From assembly GCF_008974225.1 (NCBI RefSeq), contig NZ_BKZR01000013.1:13552-77551 (forward strand): DNA of 64,000 nucleotides. The letters are read 5' to 3'. Below the pieces are notes generated by a model. It had not been told where the DNA came from, ran no database searches, and worked only from the letters and a program-made list of their open reading frames with translations. The number at the start of each line of letters is the position of its first letter. Positions within the stretch are counted from its first letter, which is position 1. Below, in pieces: positions 58,808-64,000 of this stretch. The translations under genes were made by a program, and so were the position numbers. Source of the stretch: Weizmannia acidilactici. GTDB lineage: Bacteria > Bacillota > Bacilli > Bacillales > Bacillaceae_C.

Positions 58808-59491
58808 TTATAACTCGATCGCATCCCCGGCTTTCATAATTTTACCGTTTTGGCCGTCGAGCAAATCAATGAATTTCTGCGGATCCTGCTGAATGAGCGG
58901 GAACGTGTTGTAATGGATCGGCACGACTGTTTTCGCCTGCAAAAATTTAGCCGCAACCGCCGCATCTTCTGGCCCCATCGTGAAATTGTCGCCAATCGGA
59001 AGAAAAGCAATGTCGATCGGGTGCCTTTCACCGATTAACTTCATATCGGAGAACAGGCCGGTATCCCCGGCATGGTAAATCGTTTTGCCTTCCGCCATCA
59101 AAAGCACCCCTGTCGGCATCCCGAGATATATCATTTCCTTCTTGTCGTCATCCTCAACCGCCGAGCCGTGGAAAGCCTGCGTCAGTTTCACCCTTCCAAA
59201 ATCAAATTGGTACGATCCGCCGATATGGAGCGGATGCGTGTTCAACCCTTTCCATCCTAAATAACGGGCAATTTCATTATTGGCGATGACGAGCGCATTC
59301 TTTTTCTTGGCAAGTGCCTCGGTGTCGCCGATATGGTCGCCGTGCCCGTGGGTCAAAATGATGACATCCGGACTCTCTTCTTCCACTTTCAAATCGGTTT
59401 GGCTGTTGCCGGTAATAAACGGGTCAAACAAAATCGTTTTCCCGCCCGCTTCCACTTTTACAATAGAATGGCCGTGAAAAGAAACTTTCAT
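58808..59491 (-). CDS. ytkL: UPF0173 metal-dependent hydrolase YtkL
   Basis: Metallo-beta-lactamase-fold hydrolase with unknown natural substrate. It has 227 residues. Metal ligands: ILTHGHGDHIGD (HxHxDH, near residue 48), the ligand His in QAFHGSAVEDDDKK, HAGDTGLFSDM (Asp) and PIHYNTFPLI (last His). GGAG lies upstream of the ATG. Monocistronic, convergent with nothing; divergent from the pepQ-type gene. Confidence 0.93.
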   Translation of the reverse strand: MKVSFHGHSIVKVEAGGKTILFDPFITGNSQTDLKVEEESPDVIILTHGHGDHIGDTEALAKKKNALVIANNEIARYLGWKGLNTHPLHIGGSYQFDFGRVKLTQAFHGSAVEDDDKKEMIYLGMPTGVLLMAEGKTIYHAGDTGLFSDMKLIGERHPIDIAFLPIGDNFTMGPEDAAVAAKFLQAKTVVPIHYNTFPLIQQDPQKFIDLLDGQNGKIMKAGDAIEL

Positions 59492-59633
59492 GTGTCTCCA
59501 CTCCTTTTAAAGTTTGTCCACTTCCATTATATTCTTTTTTGAAGCCGTAAATCCTGCCTGAAGCATTCCGTGTATAGCATCCTATCCAGTTTTTTGCTAT
59601 GCTGGTAATAGTCTTACGGAGGAGATGAACAAA

Positions 59634-60728
59634 ATGAATCAGCGTTTAACACAACTGATGGAATGGCTGAATGTGGAAAATATCGATGCCGCCTTCATTA
59701 CTTCAACCGATAATGTCTTTTACTTAAGCGGCTTCCGCAGCGATCCGCATGAACGGCTGCTCGGCGTTGCCGTTTTCCGGGAAAAAGAACCGTTTCTTGT
59801 CTGTCCTGCGATGGAAAAAAATGATGCCAAAAACGCCGGCTGGGAATATGACATTCTTGACATCCGGGATACAGATAACCCGTGGGATTTGTTTGCCAAA
59901 AAAGTGCACGGGCGGATCAAGGATGTACATACGTTTGCAATTGAAAAAGAGCATTTGAATGTGGAACGGTACGAAGCGCTCAAGCAGAGGTTCAGCGGTG
60001 CAACATTTGTTGCAGCAGAAGAAAAGCTGCGGACAATGCGCCTCATCAAAGATAAAAAAGAGCGGCAGATTTTGAGGGAAGCAGCCGCTTTTGCCGATTT
60101 GGCCGTAGAAACAGGTATCCATGAGATCAAAGAAGGAAAAACCGAACTTGAAATCGTGGCGGCCATTGAATATGCGATGAAGCAAAAAGGCATTTCCGAA
60201 ATGAGCTTTGCCACCACCGTATTGGCGGGCGCTAAGGCAGCCTCCCCGCATGGCGTGCCCGGTTTGAACAAAATTGAAAAAGGAAACTTGATCCTTTTTG
60301 ACCTCGGTGTTGTCCATAAAGGCTATTGCTCCGATATTACGCGGACCGTTGCTTTCGGGGAACTTAACGAAGAGCAAATCCGTATTTACGAAACGGTGTT
60401 AAAAGCAGAAGAAGCGGCAGTAAAAGCGGCAAAACCGGGCGTGAAAGCAAAAGAACTCGACCAGATTGCGCGCAGCATTATTCATGATGCCGGCTACGGC
60501 GAATATTTTACACACCGGCTCGGGCACGGGCTCGGCATCAGCATCCACGAATACCCGTCCGTAACCATTACAAATGAACTCGTGCTGCGGGAAGGCATGG
60601 TATTCACGATCGAACCGGGGATTTATGTACCGGGTGTTGCCGGCGTGCGTATTGAAGATGATGTTTGCATCACGGAAAACGGCGCCGAAGTACTGACAAA
60701 ATATCCGAAAATGCTGCAATATGTATAA
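59634..60728 (+). CDS. pepQ: Xaa-Pro dipeptidase (M24B family)
   Basis: Cleaves Xaa-Pro dipeptides. It has 364 residues from ATG 59634, 9 bases after GGAGGAG; the ATG 9 bases earlier abuts the Shine-Dalgarno sequence. N-terminal creatinase-like domain (about 1-130), then pita-bread fold with all five metal ligands: LFDLGVVHKGYCSDITRTV (two Asp), HRLGHGLGISIHE (His), FTIEPGIYVPG (Glu) and GVRIEDDVCIT (Glu). Exact substrate class (PepQ or a related aminopeptidase P) is uncertain. Confidence 0.9.
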   Translation: MNQRLTQLMEWLNVENIDAAFITSTDNVFYLSGFRSDPHERLLGVAVFREKEPFLVCPAMEKNDAKNAGWEYDILDIRDTDNPWDLFAKKVHGRIKDVHTFAIEKEHLNVERYEALKQRFSGATFVAAEEKLRTMRLIKDKKERQILREAAAFADLAVETGIHEIKEGKTELEIVAAIEYAMKQKGISEMSFATTVLAGAKAASPHGVPGLNKIEKGNLILFDLGVVHKGYCSDITRTVAFGELNEEQIRIYETVLKAEEAAVKAAKPGVKAKELDQIARSIIHDAGYGEYFTHRLGHGLGISIHEYPSVTITNELVLREGMVFTIEPGIYVPGVAGVRIEDDVCITENGAEVLTKYPKMLQYV

Positions 60729-60732
60729 AGGG

Positions 60733-60772
60733 AAAAAGCACAAGCGGGCACCTCGCCGCTTGTGCTTTTTTC
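60733..60772. terminator. Bidirectional terminator between pepQ and ald
   Basis: Perfect 12-bp AAGCACAAGCGG/CCGCTTGTGCTT stem, flanked by A- and T-runs on both sides. Confidence 0.9.
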
Positions 60773-60839
60773 AATGGTTCAAGCTCCGCCAGCTGAATGC
60801 AGCAATTGGCATACATCAACGGAAGCCGGGCATGATACC

Positions 60840-61955
60840 TTATTTTAAGATGGATTTCACTTCCACATACGGCAAGTTGAGCGAGTAGGCCACCGCTTTA
60901 TAAGTGACCTGCCCTTCCAGCGTATTGACGCCTTTTAACAGCGCTTCATTTTCCAAAACCGCAGCCTTATACCCTTTATTTGCAATTTCGACCGCATACG
61001 GAACAGTCACATTGGTGAGTGCGATGGTAGATGTACGGGCAACCGCGCCCGGGATGTTGGCCACCGCATAATGGACAACATCATGTTTGATATAAACAGG
61101 GTCGTCATGTGTTGTCGCATGATCGGTTGTTTCAAAGCTGCCGCCCTGGTCGACGGCAATATCCACAATAACCGAACCGGGCTGCATCGATTTGACCATC
61201 TCTTCCGTCACCAGTTTAGGCGTTTTCGCGCCCGGAATAAGGACAGAACCGATGACGAGGTCAGCTTCTTTTACCGCTTCCGCAATATTGTACGGATTGG
61301 ACATCAGCGTCGTAATTTCACTGCCGAAAATATCGTCAAGCTGGCGCAGGCGGTCCGGATTTAATTCCACAACCGTTACACCCGCACCTAGGCCGACCGC
61401 CACTTTTGCCGCATTTGTCCCGGCAACCCCGCCGCCGATAATGGCAATCTTTCCCCTTCTCACACCAGGGACGCCGGAAAGCAAAATCCCTTTCCCGCCA
61501 TTATTTTTTTCAAGGAATTGCGCACCAATCTGCGGTGCCATTCTGCCTGCGACTTCGCTCATCGGCGTCAGCAAAGGAAGCGAACCGTTTGGAAGCTGCA
61601 CAGTCTCATAAGCAATGCCAATCACTTTGTTTTTCGTTAGTTCTTCCGTCAGCCCCGGCGCTGCGGCAAGATGCAGATATGTAAATAGGATCAGGCCTTC
61701 ACGGAAATACCGGTACTCGCTTTCCACCGGTTCTTTCACCTTCATGACCATATCAAACGACCAGGCATCTTCTGCGGTCTCCACAATATGCGCGCCGGCT
61801 TTCACATATTCTTCGTCGCTGAATCCCGAAGCGAGGCCTGCATTTTTTTCGATAAACACTTCATGCCCCGCTTTTGTTAAAGTTACCACACCGGCAGGGG
61901 TCATCGCTACACGGCTTTCATTGTTTTTAATTTCTTTTGGCACACCAATCCGCAT
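60840..61955 (-). CDS. ald: Alanine dehydrogenase
   Basis: NAD-dependent oxidative deamination of L-alanine to pyruvate; needed for alanine use and efficient sporulation in B. subtilis. It has 371 residues. N-terminal MRIGVPKEIKNNESRVAMTP, the VMKVKEP lysine region, then the Rossmann GRGKIAIIGGGVAGTNAAKVA-type sequence (here VRRGKIAIIGGGVAGTN) and DIAVDQGGSFET with catalytic Asp. AAAGGAGG lies 9 bases before the ATG. Confidence 0.97.
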   Translation of the reverse strand: MRIGVPKEIKNNESRVAMTPAGVVTLTKAGHEVFIEKNAGLASGFSDEEYVKAGAHIVETAEDAWSFDMVMKVKEPVESEYRYFREGLILFTYLHLAAAPGLTEELTKNKVIGIAYETVQLPNGSLPLLTPMSEVAGRMAPQIGAQFLEKNNGGKGILLSGVPGVRRGKIAIIGGGVAGTNAAKVAVGLGAGVTVVELNPDRLRQLDDIFGSEITTLMSNPYNIAEAVKEADLVIGSVLIPGAKTPKLVTEEMVKSMQPGSVIVDIAVDQGGSFETTDHATTHDDPVYIKHDVVHYAVANIPGAVARTSTIALTNVTVPYAVEIANKGYKAAVLENEALLKGVNTLEGQVTYKAVAYSLNLPYVEVKSILK

Positions 61956-62278
61956 GAAAAAAATCCTCCTTTTATTCGTGTGTTATAAATAAAAACAGCA
62001 GTAACTTTCCCTCCTTTTGTTATTGTAAGAAAATATATCGAACTACTAGAAATTTTCTTAAACATCTATAGTGTAACAAAATTTCTCCGTTTTTCCCATA
62101 TTTTTTTGCAATTTTTCTGTATCCCGCCGCCACGGCTCAGGCCGGGCGGTAAACATTCAATATTCATTATATTTCAAAACGATGCAGTCAAGCTTTTGTG
62201 GGCACTTTTCTTGTACAATGCAATTTGAAAGCGTTCTCCTATTTTCTTGGACTTCTTGCGTAAGCTCTCTTCAAATGT
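61956..62278. other. Non-coding region between ald and the transposase remnant
   Basis: AT-rich near ald and presumably holds its promoter; several -10-like boxes exist but no single convincing pair. At 62226-62239 TGAAAGCGTTCTCC matches 13 of 14 positions of the CcpA consensus TGWAANCGNTNWCA. It could belong to ald, about 270 bases away, or be chance. Confidence 0.4.
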
Positions 62279-62765
62279 TTAAAAACCGATCAGCCCTTTC
62301 AAAGCGCGGTGAATCATCGTGCCTGAAGATTGTTTCATATAGGGGATGTTGTCACGTACATCATTTACGATTTGCTTGGTCAGCCTTTTACGGGTTTTGG
62401 TCTCTAGAGCCTTACGACCCGAACCGTTTGTTTCACGGTTCGGCACCCATTGCCCAAACCACGTTTTGACCTCCAACCGATCCTTGTCGGCAATTATCCA
62501 TTGGGTCATCGCCTCTACACCGGCTGCACTCCAACTGCGCCCCTGTTTGAGGCGAGCCGCAAATTGGCTCATCAAGCCTTCCGAAGCCCCCATCGTGCAC
62601 AGCCTGTGCGTGTCTATCCCTTGCGCTTCGAGCCACGCTTTATAATCCCGTAACGCTTCTTTATGATTCGTGATATACGCGATGAACGCCTCCAGCTTTG
62701 TTTCGCCTTCCGGTGTAGCCATCGTTCCCACGGCACTGTTCAACGGGATGGCGGGCCGTCGAAGT
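62279..62765 (-). mobile_element. Truncated ISLre2-family (UPF0236) transposase, C-terminal fragment
   Basis: About 160 residues matching the C-terminal part of ISLre2-type transposases: GTMATPEGETKLEAFIAYIT, CTMGASEGLMSQFAARLKQG followed by RSWSAAGVEAMTQWI, and KTWFGQWVPNRE. Full-length members are about 400-470 residues, so the N-terminal two thirds are missing; the frame closes at a TAA near 62780 just before the aldo/keto reductase stop. No intact terminal repeats were found. It marks a past insertion or recombination point. Confidence 0.82.
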
Positions 62766-62802
62766 TGGCCGGACCTTTTTTAATAGACGAGGAGTGAGGC
62801 GT

Positions 62803-63825
62803 TCATTCTTGTTTGGTTTTGAGCAGATCAGACACTTGTTCGCGGTCCGGGGGCGCCATGAATTCGGAGCCGACCGGGTCTTTGACATGGGTGGCGATGA
62901 TGGCGTCGATGTCCTTTTTCGTTTGTTCATCCAATGTAAAATCGAAGAGATCATTCACGGGTTCGACTTGATCGGGACGGCGCGCGCCCCACAGCGCGAT
63001 GCTGGCGCCCGGTTGGTCCAAGACCCAGCGGACGGCGAGCGCCAAAACGGATTTGCCGAACCGCTCCTTGGCCAGTTTTTCCAAAGCGGCCACGGCGTCC
63101 AAATATTGGCTGTAACGGGGTTCTTGGAATTTCGGATCCGTGTTGCGCAAGTCGTCGCCCGTGAATACGCGCTCTTTGCTCATTTTGCCGGTCAACAATC
63201 CGCGGCAAAGGCTGCCGTAAAGGAGCGTTGTGAGACCGTGCTGCTGGCAGTACGGCAAAATGTCTTTTTCAATGCCGCGTTCGAACAAGTTGTAGGGCGG
63301 TTGCACCGTATGCAGCGGCGCCGCGGATTTAAAGCGATCCATTTGTTCCGGGGAGAAATTGCTGACGCCGATCGCCCGGATTTTTCCTTCTTTGTACAGC
63401 TCATGCATCGCTTCGGCCGTTTCCTCGATCGGGGTTAAAGGATCCGGCCAATGCACTTGGTAGATGTCGATGTAATCGGTCTGGAGCCGCTTCAGGGAAT
63501 CCTCGGCTTCTTTTTTTATTCTGGCTTTCGTGCCGTTGCGGAAGACGGTTTCACCGACCCAGTCAAGACCTGTTTTCGTGGCGATGACGATCTCATCGCG
63601 CCGGCCGTATTCTTTAAGAGCTTTGCCGACGATTTCTTCGGATCTTCCCTGGCCGTATGCCGGGGCCGTGTCGATGAGGTTGATCCCCTTATCCAACGCC
63701 GCATGAATGGTAAGGATCGACTGCCTTTCGTCGGTTCCGCCCCACATCCAACCGCCGATGGCCCATGTTCCGAGGCCGATGCGCGAGGCGGTGATATCCG
63801 TGCCTGTGATCTTCACAAATTCCAA
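62803..63825 (-). CDS. Aldo/keto reductase
   Basis: NADPH-dependent carbonyl reductase of the (beta/alpha)8 AKR superfamily. It has 340 residues. Catalytic tetrad visible: Asp and Tyr in LIDTAPAYGQGRSEEIVG (about 51-56), Lys in VIATKTGLDW (about 84), His in YQVHWPDP (about 125). IGVSNFSPEQMDRF and SIALWGARRPDQ are family hallmarks. GGAG lies before the ATG. The gene is clearly GC-richer than the rest of the window and sits beside the transposase fragment, suggesting horizontal transfer. The physiological substrate cannot be told. Confidence 0.92.
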   Translation of the reverse strand: MEFVKITGTDITASRIGLGTWAIGGWMWGGTDERQSILTIHAALDKGINLIDTAPAYGQGRSEEIVGKALKEYGRRDEIVIATKTGLDWVGETVFRNGTKARIKKEAEDSLKRLQTDYIDIYQVHWPDPLTPIEETAEAMHELYKEGKIRAIGVSNFSPEQMDRFKSAAPLHTVQPPYNLFERGIEKDILPYCQQHGLTTLLYGSLCRGLLTGKMSKERVFTGDDLRNTDPKFQEPRYSQYLDAVAALEKLAKERFGKSVLALAVRWVLDQPGASIALWGARRPDQVEPVNDLFDFTLDEQTKKDIDAIIATHVKDPVGSEFMAPPDREQVSDLLKTKQE

Positions 63826-63941
63826 CTCCGCTCACTCCTTTATAGAGATGTTGCCGCATAGACGGTCGCCGAAAGCCGTGGAACGGCTGATGCGGAAACC
63901 CGGCGTTCCGTTCTGCGCGTTTAATGGGAAAATTGCGATTT

Positions 63942-63966
63942 ATTCCCTTTATTCATTATAGGGAAT
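63942..63966. promoter_or_regulatory. Operator-like inverted repeat over the reductase -10
   Basis: ATTCCCT (63942-63948) and AGGGAAT (63960-63966) form a perfect 7-bp inverted repeat with an 11-base spacer that contains the -10 box. Its placement suggests a repressor site; the regulator is unknown. Confidence 0.5.
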
Positions 63967-63984
63967 CGCGGTTCGATCTTTCAA
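63955..63984 (-). promoter_or_regulatory. SigA promoter of the aldo/keto reductase gene
   Basis: Minus strand: TTGAAA, 18-base spacer, perfect TATAAT, about 130 bases upstream of the start codon. Confidence 0.72.
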
Positions 63985-64000
63985 ATGATTGAACTTGAAG

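Noticed and set aside
62661..62954. 97-residue minus-strand frame spanning the reductase end and the transposase fragment
   Set aside because: Out of frame with both recognisable proteins; composition and content are those of a shadow frame.

Overview
The window looks like the chromosome of a spore-forming Bacillaceae bacterium, most likely Heyndrickxia (Bacillus) coagulans or a close relative. Gene order follows the Bacillus subtilis uvrC-to-ald segment almost gene for gene. Sporulation genes are present (sspI, ytxC, ytaF, ytrH, ytrI) and base composition is moderate. This assignment rests on recognising gene families and synteny; no database search was done. Most genes lie on the minus strand and are described here in order of increasing coordinate.

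1-11,100: partial uvrC, trxA, then a fatty-acid degradation cluster (etfA, etfB, enoyl-CoA hydratase, fadR) behind a clear promoter and FadR operator. The acyl-CoA ligase gene lcfA carries two independent lesions (a 1-base frameshift in a poly-A tract and an amber codon). mutS2 and polX follow. 11,100-18,500: yshB/cvpA, zapA, rnhC (plus strand), pheS-pheT behind a T-box leader, an rRNA methyltransferase and the spore gene sspI. 18,480-23,320: the least conserved stretch, with a miniature inverted-repeat element built on 52-bp tandem repeats, a sugar-type oxidoreductase, an M42 aminopeptidase, an AT-rich polysaccharide ligase-like membrane protein, dut and a small unknown protein. 23,500-31,200: infC-rpmI-rplT behind an L20-type leader, thrS behind a T-box, ytxC, and nrdR-dnaB-dnaI. 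31,200-50,500: central metabolism and repair: speD (with a structured leader that may sequester its Shine-Dalgarno sequence), gapB (with a CcpN operator), coaE, ytaF, mutM, polA, mdh-icd-citZ, ytwI, ytvI, pfkA-pyk, accD-accA and malic enzyme. 50,500-60,800: dnaE, ytrH-ytrI, nrnA, ytpI, ytoI, an azoreductase, ytkL and a proline dipeptidase. 60,800-64,000: ald, then a truncated ISLre2-type transposase next to a visibly GC-richer aldo/keto reductase, which I read as an acquired tail.

The genes cover much of carbon flow: lower glycolysis (pfkA, pyk), gluconeogenesis (gapB, malic enzyme), the first TCA steps (citZ, icd, mdh), and entry into fatty-acid synthesis (accDA) versus degradation (fad/etf). 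Informational genes (dnaE, polA, dnaB, dnaI, thrS, pheST, infC operon) are interleaved. No CRISPR array, prophage, rRNA or tRNA gene was recognised. The observations most worth following are the speD leader, the doubly broken lcfA, the 18.5-kb miniature element, the ysdC start-codon anomaly and the ISLre2/reductase junction.
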